Assembly: GCA_039029135.1 (NCBI GenBank)
Contig: JBCCGT010000024.1
Span: 20,895 to 84,894 of the forward strand
Length of the DNA stretch: 64,000 bases
Source: JALZVT01 sp039029135
Lineage (GTDB): Bacteria; Pseudomonadota; Gammaproteobacteria; Pseudomonadales; Azotimanducaceae
Direction of reading: 5' to 3'
Made by a program: the position numbers and the translations under genes
Notes under the pieces: generated by a model
Database searches by the model: none
What the model was told of the DNA's origin: nothing
The model's input: only the letters and a program-made list of their open reading frames with translations
Shown: in pieces, positions 25,036 to 33,813 of the stretch
Layout: each line of letters opens with the position of its first letter
How positions within the stretch are numbered: position 1 is the first letter of the stretch

Positions 25036-26681
25036 GGCTGATCACCTCGATCGATCTCGGCAGGCAGGGCGGCCTCCGCGTCGTGCGAGCTGGCCTCGTT
25101 CACCATCAAGTCGCGCGCGTCCTTCAACGGGTGCCCCGCGATCGCCGCACCCAGGCTTGCGCGGATCCGCGCGACGCGGGCCTTCAGGCCTGCCAAAAGA
25201 CCCTGGTGCGCCGGCGTCTCCTGCGGTCGCTCTTCGACGCGATGGCGCAGCACACGCCGCCGATCGCCGCACAGGGATTCGAACCTCGAGACCGCCGAGC
25301 GCAGCCAGATCTTGGTCTGCACCTCCTGCAGGGGTTTGAGCAGAAAGCGGAATATCTGCCCGTGATTGATCAGATTGATCATCGTCGTAGCGTCGGAACG
25401 TTCGCTGACGATGATCGTGACCAGTTCGGGTACCTCGCGCTTGAGCGCGCCAGTCAGTTCCGCAAGACCGGTCTCGTCGTTTGCAATGTCGGTGACGAGC
25501 ACCCCGACCGGCCGGGTCGCCAGCAGCTGCACGGCAAGCTCGGTAACCTCCGCGTGCACAACGGGCAGGTCGCCTTCGCAGGCAAGCCGGATACTGTCCA
25601 CCAACTGCGCGTCGCGACTGAGGACCAGCAGCTCCGTGGGCGGCGCCGATACGTCGACGGGCGCAGCCTCGACGGACGGGGCGGCGACGTCGACACGCGT
25701 GTCGGCGGGTAGCTCAGGGTGGGCAACCGTGTCGCCGCGCTGTTCGGCAAGCGCAGCCTGATCCGCGTCGCTTTCCGCATCGTCGTCGAGCAACACATCA
25801 AGCTCACGCTCGAGCGCTCGGGCATCCGTTGTTGGTTGGTCTGGTCCCTGCGACGCTTGCTCGGTAAGCGGATCTTCTTCGTGGTGCGAATCTACATCGA
25901 GCTGCAAATCTTGGTCAGCCTGCGCGGGCGCAGCCTCGTTCGCGAGCAGTTCGTACGCCGCCATCAGGGCGTCGGCAACGCCCGGAATCGCGCTCATGCC
26001 ATCGCTCGGTGTGACCGGCCGCTGCGTTTCCGCTTGGCGGTCGGCGGCGTCGCCTAGCAGCTCTTCATTAGCCGCAGGGGTGTGATCGCGGTCCGCCGGC
26101 GGGCGATCTTCCGAACCCGGCGCCGCAAACAGCACCACAGCACCGTTGGGCGTCTCGCGTCTGGCATCAATCGCGTCCCGAGGCGCTCTAGCCGCTGCAG
26201 CCGTTTCCTTTAAGTGCTCGACTGAGGAGTCTGCGTCCGGCTCCTGATCGGAACCACACAGGGCCGCCTCGACCGCGAGCTGTACGGCCGTTTTCAATTC
26301 GTCGGGCGGACAGGGTTTCATCAAATAGCGAAAAACTTCGCTTTCATTAATCGACGCTTCAATGGCATCGAGATCCGCATACCCGGTGAGCAGGATGCGC
26401 ATCGTCTCGGGCCGCTTTTCGCGAATGCGCGTCAACAGCTGCACGCCTGTCATGAAAGGCATGCGCTGATCGCTGACCACGACATGCACGGCCCGCTCCT
26501 GCAGCACCTCCAGCGCCTCGATCGCAGAGTTCGCCAGCACGACGTCGTATTCGCGGCGAAACATCGCGCGCATCGACGTAAGCACGCGTCGCTCGTCATC
26601 AACGAACAGCACGCAGGCGCGCGACTGCTGGTTCGGGGGCACCGACTCTTCACCCCTCGATGTCGACTCGGGGTACATCAC
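25032..26681 (-). CDS. Response regulator with two receiver domains and no output domain
   Basis: A 549-residue protein. The N-terminal receiver (residues ~23-145) is complete: FVDDERR acidic pair, phosphoacceptor D71 in VVVSDQRMPFMTG, TGYAD and the Lys in FRYLMKPCPPDEL. It resembles RpfG-type receivers. A long acidic, low-complexity linker (~150-355) follows. Residues ~360-480 form a second receiver-like domain (LLVLSRDAQLVDSIRLAC ... VLVTDIANDETG ... FRFLLKPLQEVQ) that keeps the Asp and Lys but lacks the N-terminal acidic pair, so phosphorylation there is doubtful. No DNA-binding, GGDEF or HD-GYP domain is present. It overlaps genes on both sides by 4 bases. Confidence 0.87.
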   Translation of the reverse strand: MMYPESTSRGEESVPPNQQSRACVLFVDDERRVLTSMRAMFRREYDVVLANSAIEALEVLQERAVHVVVSDQRMPFMTGVQLLTRIREKRPETMRILLTGYADLDAIEASINESEVFRYLMKPCPPDELKTAVQLAVEAALCGSDQEPDADSSVEHLKETAAAARAPRDAIDARRETPNGAVVLFAAPGSEDRPPADRDHTPAANEELLGDAADRQAETQRPVTPSDGMSAIPGVADALMAAYELLANEAAPAQADQDLQLDVDSHHEEDPLTEQASQGPDQPTTDARALERELDVLLDDDAESDADQAALAEQRGDTVAHPELPADTRVDVAAPSVEAAPVDVSAPPTELLVLSRDAQLVDSIRLACEGDLPVVHAEVTELAVQLLATRPVGVLVTDIANDETGLAELTGALKREVPELVTIIVSERSDATTMINLINHGQIFRFLLKPLQEVQTKIWLRSAVSRFESLCGDRRRVLRHRVEERPQETPAHQGLLAGLKARVARIRASLGAAIAGHPLKDARDLMVNEASSHDAEAALPAEIDRGDQP

Positions 26682-28630
26682 GCGACCTCCTCCCCGACGT
26701 CCGGCGCGCCTGTCGACGCAGCCGTTCCGGCTTCGGCGGCGGGCTCGGCGCCCGCGAGACTGACGGTCGCGTCATCTTCGCCGCTGGCCTCGCTTCTGCG
26801 CACCGGCAGCCCCAGCGTAAACCGGCTGCCTACGCCCACTCGCGAGTCGATCAAAAGCTGACCTTCGTGCTCTTGCACAATCTTGTGCACGATTGACAGT
26901 CCGAGGCCGGTGCCCTTGCCGACAGGCTTGGTCGTAAAGAACGGGTCCATGATCTTAGAGAGATTTTCTTCCGCAATGCCGCAGCCCGTGTCTTCGATCA
27001 CGACCTCGACCCAGTCGCCGCGCGAGCTGGTCGAGAGCGTGAGCTCGCCGCCTTCGCCCATGGCCTGCACCGCGTTCGTGATCAAATTGATGAAGACCTG
27101 GTTGAGGCGCGACGGCGAGCAATAGATGTCAGGGACCTCGTCGAAGCGCTTTTCTACCGTGATGCCGTACTTCCAGAGATTGCGCGTAATGACGAGCGTC
27201 TTCTCTAGACCGTCGACCACATTGAAGCGATCCTCGGCCGCGCGATCCAAGCGGGAGAAGTCCTTGAGACTCTGCACGAGTTCCGCGATTTGCTGCAGAC
27301 CGTCGACGTTGTCGCGCGCCAGCTGAGCGATCTCCTCGACGTTTTCCTCGATGATTTCCGGGTCGAAATCGGCGCGTTTCGACAGCATGTTCTGCAGCGC
27401 GCGCTGCCGCTCGAGATCGCTGCCGGCCGCAACGATCGGCAGGGTGCTGGCGATGAATTCGTCGAGTTCGCTCACCGCTTCGGACGTCATGGACGCGTTG
27501 TTCATGACGTACAGCAGCGGCGTATTGATCTCGTGCATGACGCCCGCGACGAGCTGGCCGAGCGAAGACATCTTCTCCGCCTGCACGAGCTGTACCTGCG
27601 ATTCCTGCAGGTCGGTCAAAGCCTGCTCGACTTCCTGCGTGCGTTCCTGGACCCGCTCTTCGAGTTCATCGTGGGACGCATTGAGCTCTCGATAGCTGCG
27701 GCTAAGGCGGACCCCGAAGTAGCCAAGGGTCAGCAGCAACATCACGGTGTAAACGTTCAGCAGCGTCCGGGCGTCGCTGAGCATATATAGATCGCGCAGG
27801 TGCGCCGCGCCTACGGCCGGCGCGACAGCCTCGAGTGCTGCGGAAAACGCCGCGAGCTTGCCGGCGACATCGCTGCGCAGCATACCCAACCGTGCGGTGC
27901 TCGCGGCCTCCGCCTCGTCCGCAAGACCGGCGAGGGCGCGGCGTTCGTCGGCGCCAACGGCGAATTGCGGTTCACGCAGCGCGGCAACCCGTTCGGGCAC
28001 GCTCTGCAGGGCTTCCGCGTCGGCGCCGCGCAGACGCTCAAGCAGCGCGCGCTGATTGCGCACAATTGCATCGGCGCTCTCCGCGCGACCGCTGCTTCGC
28101 AGTCCAGTCGCGAGTGCGCGCGCGTCAACGTCGAGGCCAACCAGCGACGCCACGAGCAGACTCTGATCGACGGCCATGCTGCGCATCGCGCGCGTGAGCT
28201 GCATGCCTTCGGTGGCGAGCTTTTCCACCCGCAAACGGGGATCGCTGCTCGCGTCGACGACGCCGCGGGTCAGCGCGACGAATTGCCCTGCGAGCTGGTC
28301 ACGAAAGTAGCCCACGGGACCAAGTTCTCTGCTCTTGGAAAGATCGCGCGTAAGCTGGCCGAGGATCAGTTCGAAGCGATCGGCGAGTTCGGAGATCGTT
28401 GGCTGCGCGTCGATGCGCGCCTCGTCGGCGACCAACAGCGCATCGCCCGTCAGGGCATCGAGTTCAACGAGGTAATCGAGCTTTTGATCGATGCCCTGCA
28501 TGCCGCCACGACCGGGATCATTGGACAGCAGCAGCAGGCTGCCTAGCAGCACGGCGGCGAGCGTGATCGCCAGTAGGGAAAGTGCGTTCTTTAGCGGGTT
28601 CAGTTGCATCGATTGAATACGGCGGTCCAT
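26678..28630 (-). CDS. Membrane sensor histidine kinase
   Basis: A 650-residue kinase. A membrane helix near residues 15-35 (LSLLAITLAAVLLGSLLLL) is followed by a large helical periplasmic sensor (~36-285), a second helix (ARTLLNVYTVMLLLTLGYFGV), a coiled coil (ELEERVQERTQEVEQALTDLQ), the H-box GVMHEINTPLLYV (His ~365), and an HATPase with NLITNAVQAMGEGG, DTGCGIAEENL and GKGTGLGLSIV. The HEINTPL class is associated with c-di-GMP/chemosensory-style kinases rather than OmpR pairs. I start at ATG 28630, which has GAGG upstream. A Pro/Ala-rich tail ends the protein. First gene of the kinase-regulator-TonB operon. Confidence 0.9.
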   Translation of the reverse strand: MDRRIQSMQLNPLKNALSLLAITLAAVLLGSLLLLSNDPGRGGMQGIDQKLDYLVELDALTGDALLVADEARIDAQPTISELADRFELILGQLTRDLSKSRELGPVGYFRDQLAGQFVALTRGVVDASSDPRLRVEKLATEGMQLTRAMRSMAVDQSLLVASLVGLDVDARALATGLRSSGRAESADAIVRNQRALLERLRGADAEALQSVPERVAALREPQFAVGADERRALAGLADEAEAASTARLGMLRSDVAGKLAAFSAALEAVAPAVGAAHLRDLYMLSDARTLLNVYTVMLLLTLGYFGVRLSRSYRELNASHDELEERVQERTQEVEQALTDLQESQVQLVQAEKMSSLGQLVAGVMHEINTPLLYVMNNASMTSEAVSELDEFIASTLPIVAAGSDLERQRALQNMLSKRADFDPEIIEENVEEIAQLARDNVDGLQQIAELVQSLKDFSRLDRAAEDRFNVVDGLEKTLVITRNLWKYGITVEKRFDEVPDIYCSPSRLNQVFINLITNAVQAMGEGGELTLSTSSRGDWVEVVIEDTGCGIAEENLSKIMDPFFTTKPVGKGTGLGLSIVHKIVQEHEGQLLIDSRVGVGSRFTLGLPVRRSEASGEDDATVSLAGAEPAAEAGTAASTGAPDVGEEVA

Positions 28631-28931
28631 GCCCGTCGCCTCGCGGGTGATCGCTTCCGGCTCTATCCAGAGACTAGGCCGTGCGATCACACGGATTGTG
28701 TGCACAAGTCACATTTATGGCGTTTGGCTGGGGGCCGCGTAGAAAACGAGGGCTAAACGCCCGTTCGTAGCGCAAAGCCGGTCGGCAAGTGCCGCGGAGC
28801 GCGGCCTTCGGTACCGCAATCGTCCGACTTCGTCAGGGTCAAGACACCGTTCGCCCCCCGGCGCGTTGCCCTGAGTGCCACGACTGGACACAATGTTGGA
28901 TCAACAACATGCCCCGCCTCGGACCCCCAGC
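28631..28931. other. Intergenic region between the sensor kinase and CYP153 genes
   Basis: About 300 bases between divergent genes. Part (28875-28931) may be translated if the P450 uses an upstream start. I saw no RNA gene, no repeat and no strong promoter match; it must contain the promoters for both directions. Confidence 0.4.
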
Positions 28932-30182
28932 ATGAACCACCCCATACCCCTGCGTGACGACAAGGCTGATATCTGGTCGGTCCCGCTGTCCCAGATCGAC
29001 GTCGCCAACGGCGACCTGTTTGCCGCCGAACAACACTGGGAGGTGTTTCGCCGGCTCCGCGAGGAAGCGCCGGTCCATTACTGCGCGGAGAGTCAGTTTG
29101 GGCCCTACTGGTCCATCAGCCGTTTCGACGACATCAAGTTCGTCGACAGGAATCACGAGCTGTTTTCTTCTGAAGGCGGCATCGTCATCGATGAAGGGGA
29201 CGACGAGTTCCCGCTGCCGATGTTCATCGCCATGGATCCGCCGAAGCATGATCAACAGCGTGCGGTCGTTAGCCCCACCGTCGCGCCGCAGAACCTGGCT
29301 AACCTGGAAACCACGATTCGCACGCGCGTTATCGCCATTCTCGACAGCCTGCCCATCGACGAGCCCTTCGACTGGGTCGATCGCGTCAGCATCGAACTGA
29401 CGACGCAGATGCTGGCGACGCTGTTCGATTTCCCTTGGGAAGAGCGCCGCAAGCTCACCTGGTGGTCTGACGTGGTAACCGGCGGAGAGGCCGCCGGTCT
29501 GGTGGACTCCGAGGAAGAATGGCGCGCCGAGATGATGCAGTGCCTCGCGTTCTTCACCGGCCTGTGGGAGGAACGACTGCAGCAGCCCCCGTCGAACGAT
29601 TTCATCTCGATGCTGGTCCACGGCACGGCGACCAAAGACATGCCGCCCGAGGAGTACCTGGGTAATCTGCTGCTCTTGATCGTTGGCGGCAACGACACCA
29701 CCCGCAACTCAATCACCGGCGGCGTCTACGCCCTGAATCAGTTCCCGGGCGAATACGACAAGCTGCGGGCCAACCCCAAACTGATACCCAACATGGTCAG
29801 CGAGATCATTCGCTGGCAGACACCGCTCGCGCACATGCGCCGGACCGCGACGACCGACGTCGAACTGCGCGGCCAAAAAATCGCGAAGGGCGACAAGGTG
29901 ATCATGTGGTACGTCTCGGGCAACCGCGATCCGGACGCCTTCGAAGACCCCGATCGGTTCCTGATCGATCGTAAGAATGCGCGGCAGCACGTCAGCTTCG
30001 GCTTCGGCATCCACCGCTGCATGGGCAATCGCCTCGCCGAGATGCAGCTACGCATCCTCTGGGAAGAACTCATCGAGCGCTTCCACAAGGTGGAAGTCGT
30101 GACAGAGCCGGAGCGCACCAAGTCGTCGTTCGTGAAGGGCTACCAGAACATGCTGGTCCGGCTGGTGCCGCACGGCGGCTGA
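28932..30182 (+). CDS. Cytochrome P450, CYP153 family alkane/fatty-acid terminal hydroxylase
   Basis: A P450 of about 416 residues. Family hallmarks: I-helix NLLLLIVGGNDTTRNS, ExxR in ExIIRWQ (SEIIRWQTPLAHMRR), and heme loop FGFGIHRCMGNRLAEMQLR with the axial Cys near 363. Segments such as GPYWSISRFDDI, FIAMDPPKHDQQR and WVDRVSIELTTQMLATLFDFPWEERRKLT are characteristic of CYP153A, the soluble class I enzymes that hydroxylate terminal carbons of medium-chain alkanes, limonene or fatty acids. CYP153 needs a ferredoxin and ferredoxin reductase; neither gene is adjacent here. Alternative in-frame starts exist at 28875 and 28893, none with a clear ribosome site. Confidence 0.94.
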   Translation: MNHPIPLRDDKADIWSVPLSQIDVANGDLFAAEQHWEVFRRLREEAPVHYCAESQFGPYWSISRFDDIKFVDRNHELFSSEGGIVIDEGDDEFPLPMFIAMDPPKHDQQRAVVSPTVAPQNLANLETTIRTRVIAILDSLPIDEPFDWVDRVSIELTTQMLATLFDFPWEERRKLTWWSDVVTGGEAAGLVDSEEEWRAEMMQCLAFFTGLWEERLQQPPSNDFISMLVHGTATKDMPPEEYLGNLLLLIVGGNDTTRNSITGGVYALNQFPGEYDKLRANPKLIPNMVSEIIRWQTPLAHMRRTATTDVELRGQKIAKGDKVIMWYVSGNRDPDAFEDPDRFLIDRKNARQHVSFGFGIHRCMGNRLAEMQLRILWEELIERFHKVEVVTEPERTKSSFVKGYQNMLVRLVPHGG

Positions 30183-30405
30183 GGCCGCAGGCCGCCACCA
30201 ACTGTTGGCGAAGACCGCCAGCACCCTGCCATCTGCTGCCGTCGGGTGACGCGGCACCTCGCGCGTTACCCTAATAAATCAGTGACTTAGCTGCCGCTGC
30301 CGAGCTGGCACGGTAGTTGAATCATCTTGCGCAAACAACGCGCGGGCCGGGCTCGCGCCAACGGGTCCAAACGACCCACGACACGCGCAGGCAACGGCAA
30401 TCGGC

Positions 30406-30867
30406 ATGAACGAATCAGCATCACAGCACCCAAGCACGGACACCGGCCTGCAGCGAATATTCCTCGCGCGCGCAACGGCGTGCCGGCACGGCCTGCACGA
30501 TCGTCGTCTGCCTGCCGGCCGTTACTCGTCTCAGCTGCAGTGCCTGGCTGCCCTGACGGGCATGCTCGTCGCGGGCGCGCTGGTCTTCGCAGCACCAAGC
30601 AACGGCGACGCAGCCGGCGCGACCGATCAGGCACTGGTGGCGCCGGCGCCCGCGCAGGTCGTTCGCGTCTCACCCGTGGAACTGCATCCCATGTTTGCGC
30701 CCTACGGCGGCGGATTCACCGAGCGCGAGCCAGAGGAAGGACAGGACAAGCAGGCCGTACCGGCCACGCTGTCGGCGCCCGCGCTGGCCGGCGAGCCTAA
30801 GCCCGATCAGTCGGCGGTTCGCGGCGCGTCGCGGCCCGTTCCTGCACGACGACCCAGGGTCGGATAA
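30406..30867 (+). CDS. Hypothetical protein with one membrane or signal segment
   Basis: A 153-residue frame with an internal hydrophobic stretch (LQCLAALTGMLVAGALVFAAPS, ~45-66) and an otherwise Ala/Pro-rich polar sequence of low complexity. An internal ATG at 30559 would turn the hydrophobic stretch into a signal peptide. The end overlaps the convergent DUF2288 gene by about 70 bases, which lowers confidence. No domain is recognised. It may be a real exported protein or a chance frame in GC-rich DNA. Confidence 0.4.
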   Translation: MNESASQHPSTDTGLQRIFLARATACRHGLHDRRLPAGRYSSQLQCLAALTGMLVAGALVFAAPSNGDAAGATDQALVAPAPAQVVRVSPVELHPMFAPYGGGFTEREPEEGQDKQAVPATLSAPALAGEPKPDQSAVRGASRPVPARRPRVG

Positions 30868-31144
30868 CGGTCGTCCACAGATCAATGGCGCCGTCCTGCC
30901 AGCGGCGCGCCTGCTCATCGGTCACCGGCCCCAGCAGCTGCCGGGTCTGCCAGTCGCGCACGCGCTCGGCGTCGTCACGCGCCAACGCCAACCCGACCTC
31001 GATCAGATCCAGCTCGGCCGCGACGCCGAGCAGCACCCCCTGGGCAAAGAACCGCTGCAGGTCGCTCCAGGGCGCAAGCGCCGTCTCGCCAAGCAGCTTG
31101 GTCTTCAGCGCCTCATCGGCGTCCATGGGCACATCAGTCGTCAT
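30797..31144 (-). CDS. DUF2288 family protein
   Basis: A 115-residue soluble protein. The sequence LLGETALAPWSDLQRFFAQGVLLGVAAELDLIEVGLALARDD ... QLLGPVTDEQARRWQDGAIDLWTTVIRPWVVVQE matches the DUF2288 family over its whole length. The family is common in Gammaproteobacteria and cyanobacteria and its function is unknown. It starts at the ATG at 31144 and lies convergent to the hypothetical gene at 30406. Confidence 0.85.
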   Translation of the reverse strand: MTTDVPMDADEALKTKLLGETALAPWSDLQRFFAQGVLLGVAAELDLIEVGLALARDDAERVRDWQTRQLLGPVTDEQARRWQDGAIDLWTTVIRPWVVVQERAATRREPPTDRA

Positions 31145-31310
31145 GGTTGTCTCGCTGCGCGCGCTCCCTCAGTGTCAGGTGCCAGCGCGCGCGGGGCCGA
31201 CGCTCTGCAGCCCTTGCAGCGTCTTGACGGCGGCCCGCTCGCGCCTGGCGAATTCGGCCATAGGTTAGCAAAAACACGCTGGCAACACTCGCGCCGAAGC
31301 CGTAAGTCAT
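31134..31310 (-). CDS. Doubtful small membrane-type ORF
   Basis: A 58-residue frame with one hydrophobic stretch (YGFGASVASVFLLTYGRI) then an Arg/Ala-rich tail. It overlaps the DUF2288 start by 11 bases, which would allow coupling, but no ribosome site precedes its ATG and its tail looks like random GC-rich translation. Listed because the 350-base stretch 31145-31494 otherwise contains no gene on this strand. Confidence 0.22.
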   Translation of the reverse strand: MTYGFGASVASVFLLTYGRIRQARAGRRQDAARAAERRPRARWHLTLRERAQRDNHDD

Positions 31311-31494
31311 TGTTTTTATTAGACTCGCGCGACGGCCCTGAAGTTGCATATTCTCGCTTAGACCATGACCATCGAGACGGGCCCTTGTCGATCAGGGCCT
31401 CGCGATGACACAGCCCCTGCGAATCAAACGCGGCGCGTCCCACCGGGCGCGAGCGCCAGACTCCAGGGCCCAGACGCTCAACGAGGGAATCCAC

Positions 31495-31767
31495 ATGACC
31501 CGCTACACCCGCCGCGTTCGCACCGTCAGCAGCCTCTCGTTCGGACAGGGCTCTACGGCGAACGTGCTGGCGGCGCTCGCGAGCTTTTTGTTCCCCGGCC
31601 TGGGCCAACTGCTGCAGGGCCGGCTGCTGGCCGCGTTCATCCACTTCGTGGCAAGCGCCCTGCTGTGGATCATTCTGCTCGGCTGGTTGGTACACATCTT
31701 CTCCGCCATCAGCGCGGCCCGGTTCACACCACGATACGTCTATGACGTTTACGATATCGATCGTTGA
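31495..31767 (+). CDS. Small membrane protein, TM2-like
   Basis: A 90-residue protein starting at an ATG with GAGGGA seven bases upstream. Residues ~22-70 form two membrane helices joined by FPGLGQLLQGR, a motif reminiscent of TM2-type small membrane proteins (FPGLGQFYLGR). The C-terminus is Tyr/Asp-rich. Function unknown. Its stop overlaps a TTG (31764) that could be the start of the NUDIX gene, so the two are probably co-expressed. Confidence 0.7.
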   Translation: MTRYTRRVRTVSSLSFGQGSTANVLAALASFLFPGLGQLLQGRLLAAFIHFVASALLWIILLGWLVHIFSAISAARFTPRYVYDVYDIDR

Positions 31768-31769
31768 CC

Positions 31770-32243
31770 ATGACAGGGCGCGAGGCCCGGAGGTTCCCCT
31801 TGGCCGTTTGGCGCAAGCCGAAGACCGCGCGCGCTTTGCTGCTGCGCGACGACCGCATACTGCTTGCGGACCACCATCGCTATCGCAAACCCACGCGCTG
31901 GGGACTGCCCGGCGGGCACATCGAATGGGGCGAGAATCCGGCAGACACCGCGCGCCGGGAGGTGCTCGAAGAGCTCGGCGTCACGCTGGGCGAACTGACG
32001 TTCGTGGACAACTATCTGTACAAACACCGGTGGCACTCGGTCTACGCCGCCACGATGCCGACAGAGTCGCTGCGCGTCGATCACAGCGAGCTGGGGGAAG
32101 TCCGCTGGTTCAGCTTTGCCGAGATCGAACGGCTGCAGCGCGTCCGCCAGCTGCACGCCGGCTACGAACTGCGCTCGCTGTGCGACTATTTGAACAACGC
32201 CCACGCGGCCGGTACACGCCCCCCGCATCGCGCCGAGGCCTAA
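31770..32243 (+). CDS. NUDIX hydrolase
   Basis: A 157-residue protein with a perfect NUDIX box, GHIEWGENPADTARREVLEELGV, at ~50-73, preceded by RWGLPG. NUDIX enzymes hydrolyse nucleoside diphosphate-X compounds; this box alone does not tell the substrate. The C-terminus (ELGEVRWFSFAEIERLQ) matches the common MutT-like fold end. The start may be ATG 31770 or TTG 31764, which overlaps the previous stop. A second, unrelated NUDIX gene lies at 35107-35601. Confidence 0.88.
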   Translation: MTGREARRFPLAVWRKPKTARALLLRDDRILLADHHRYRKPTRWGLPGGHIEWGENPADTARREVLEELGVTLGELTFVDNYLYKHRWHSVYAATMPTESLRVDHSELGEVRWFSFAEIERLQRVRQLHAGYELRSLCDYLNNAHAAGTRPPHRAEA

Positions 32244-32336
32244 ACCCCACACGATACAACCGGCGATCGTCCCGATCGGACGCGCGCCGGCGCGCCGCCA
32301 AGACAGAGGCCCGAGCATCCATTAGACTGCCGGCCC

Positions 32337-32786
32337 ATGCACATCTGGGTCGATGCGGATGCCTGCCCGCGGGCTATCAAGGACGTTTTGTTCCGCGCTG
32401 CCGACCGCCGCGCCATTCCCATGACGCTGGTCGCCAACCAGTTTCTGAAGACACCCCCATCGCGCCATATCGACAGCCTGATCGTGCCGGGCGGCTTCGA
32501 TGTGGCCGACGACACCATCGTCGAGCGCATGGCGACCGGCGATCTGGTTATCACCGCGGACGTACCGCTGGCCGACCAGGTCGTGAGTCGGGGCGGCGGC
32601 GCGCTCAACCCGCGCGGCACGCTGTACACCGAACAGAACATCAAGGACCACCTGTCCCGACGCGACATGCTCGACGAGCTGCGCTCGAGTGGCGTCCAAA
32701 CGGGCGGTCCGCCGCCGCTCGACAAGAAGGACGTGCAAACGTTCGCCAACGCGCTCGATCGCTACCTGACGCGCCATGCCCGCTGA
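32337..32786 (+). CDS. yaiI: YaiI/YqxD family protein (DUF188, PIN-like)
   Basis: A 149-residue protein matching the UPF0178 family end to end: MHIWVDADACPRAIKDVLFRAA, LVANQF, VPGGFDVADDTIVERMATGDLVITADVPLADQVV, NPRGTLYT and LDKKDVQTFANALDRYL. The acidic residues (D6, D8, D71-type and D80-type) fit a PIN-like nuclease fold, but activity has not been established. The stop overlaps the start of the GrpB-like gene by 11 bases. Confidence 0.93.
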   Translation: MHIWVDADACPRAIKDVLFRAADRRAIPMTLVANQFLKTPPSRHIDSLIVPGGFDVADDTIVERMATGDLVITADVPLADQVVSRGGGALNPRGTLYTEQNIKDHLSRRDMLDELRSSGVQTGGPPPLDKKDVQTFANALDRYLTRHAR

Positions 32787-33339
32787 CCTCGATTTTCGCG
32801 CCGGCGCCGCGGCTGTGCTGCGCGCAGATCCCAGCTGGCCGCAACAGTTCGAGCGTGTGGCGCAGGAGCTGCGCGACGTCCTCGGCCGCGCCTGCACGGC
32901 CCTCGATCACGTCGGCGGCAGCAGCGTTGCGGGACTGCCGAGTCGACCGGTGATCGACGTCCTCGCTATCACGCCCCACCTGACCGGCTTCGATAACCGC
33001 AGCGCGCTACTGCGGGCGCTCGGCTACGGCGTGTTCAGAGGCATTGCGGTGGATAGCGCGCGAGCGTTCTATCGCGCACCGCGCGCCAGCTGCTGCGCCG
33101 TCAGCCTGATCGTGACCGAGCCCGGCGATCGAGAGGCCGTCGGTCGCCTGTTGGTGCGCGATCTTCTGCGCAGCCATCCGGCGGAGGCCGCCGCGTTCGG
33201 TACTCTGAAACAGCGCCTGGCGCGCGAGCACGACGGCGACGAGACCGCTTATCAGAACGCCAAGTCGCAGGCCCTGCGCAGCCTGCTGGATCGCGCGCGC
33301 GGCCGCCGCTCGGTCCGCACGCGCCCGGTGCTCTCGTGA
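32776..33339 (+). CDS. GrpB family protein (UPF0157, nucleotidyltransferase-like)
   Basis: A 187-residue protein. The core DHVGGSSVAGLPSRPVIDVLAI is the GrpB signature (normally I-x-HVGSTSVPGLAAKPIIDI), with the G-S ... D-x-D-like arrangement of the nucleotidyltransferase fold. The C-terminal part DLLRSHPAEAAAFGTLKQRLAREHDGDETAYQNAKSQAL is also typical. It is found with CoaE in some organisms; its activity is unknown. It overlaps yaiI by 11 bases. Confidence 0.88.
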   Translation: MPADLDFRAGAAAVLRADPSWPQQFERVAQELRDVLGRACTALDHVGGSSVAGLPSRPVIDVLAITPHLTGFDNRSALLRALGYGVFRGIAVDSARAFYRAPRASCCAVSLIVTEPGDREAVGRLLVRDLLRSHPAEAAAFGTLKQRLAREHDGDETAYQNAKSQALRSLLDRARGRRSVRTRPVLS

Positions 33340-33431
33340 GGCCGCGTGACACCAAACGATTTCCGCGCCGATCCTGTCCGGGTCATTCGGACGGCAAACG
33401 GATAACACCCAAAACCAACAGAGACAACGCT

Positions 33432-33785
33432 ATGAAGACACGACTGCCACGTCACCTCGCGCTTGTTGCGCTAGCGGCGAGTGCCGCGCTGCTCACCGGC
33501 TGCTTCAACAGCGGCGACGAGAACAGTCATCGCCACGTCCATTTGGGCAGCGTCTCAATCGGTCAACAGCTGTTGGATCTCGACAAGGCCCGCGCAAGCA
33601 AGGTTATCGACGACGCCGAGTACAAACGTCTGCGCGAGGTCCTGATCACGGGCGTCGAACGCTTCTTAGGCCCGACAAACGACGCCGCCGAAATACAGCA
33701 GCCCGAGGGTCACGGCCAAGCCTGGCGCGAGGATGATGACAAGGACGAGCGCGACGACGAAGACGGCGACGGCTGGCTGTTCTAG
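33432..33785 (+). CDS. Small acidic lipoprotein with SHOCT-like segment
   Basis: A 117-residue protein with signal and lipobox (LALVALAASAALLTGC, Cys ~24). Residues ~40-70 (SIGQQLLDLDKARASKVIDDAEYKRLREVLITG) have the form of a SHOCT-like short helical motif, in which a 'L-x-K-A-x-x-x-G-x-I-T-x-x-E-Y' pattern is common. The C-terminus is strongly acidic (DDDKDERDDEDGDG). The ATG at 33432 is chosen because it gives a compact signal peptide. Function unknown. Confidence 0.75.
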   Translation: MKTRLPRHLALVALAASAALLTGCFNSGDENSHRHVHLGSVSIGQQLLDLDKARASKVIDDAEYKRLREVLITGVERFLGPTNDAAEIQQPEGHGQAWREDDDKDERDDEDGDGWLF

Positions 33786-33813
33786 CGCGCCGCGATAGCG
33801 AGGCCATAGCGCT

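Noticed and set aside
31741..32953. A 403-codon frame overlapping the NUDIX and YaiI genes
   Set aside because: It is Arg/Pro/Ala-rich with no domain; NUDIX and YaiI in other frames are clearly real.
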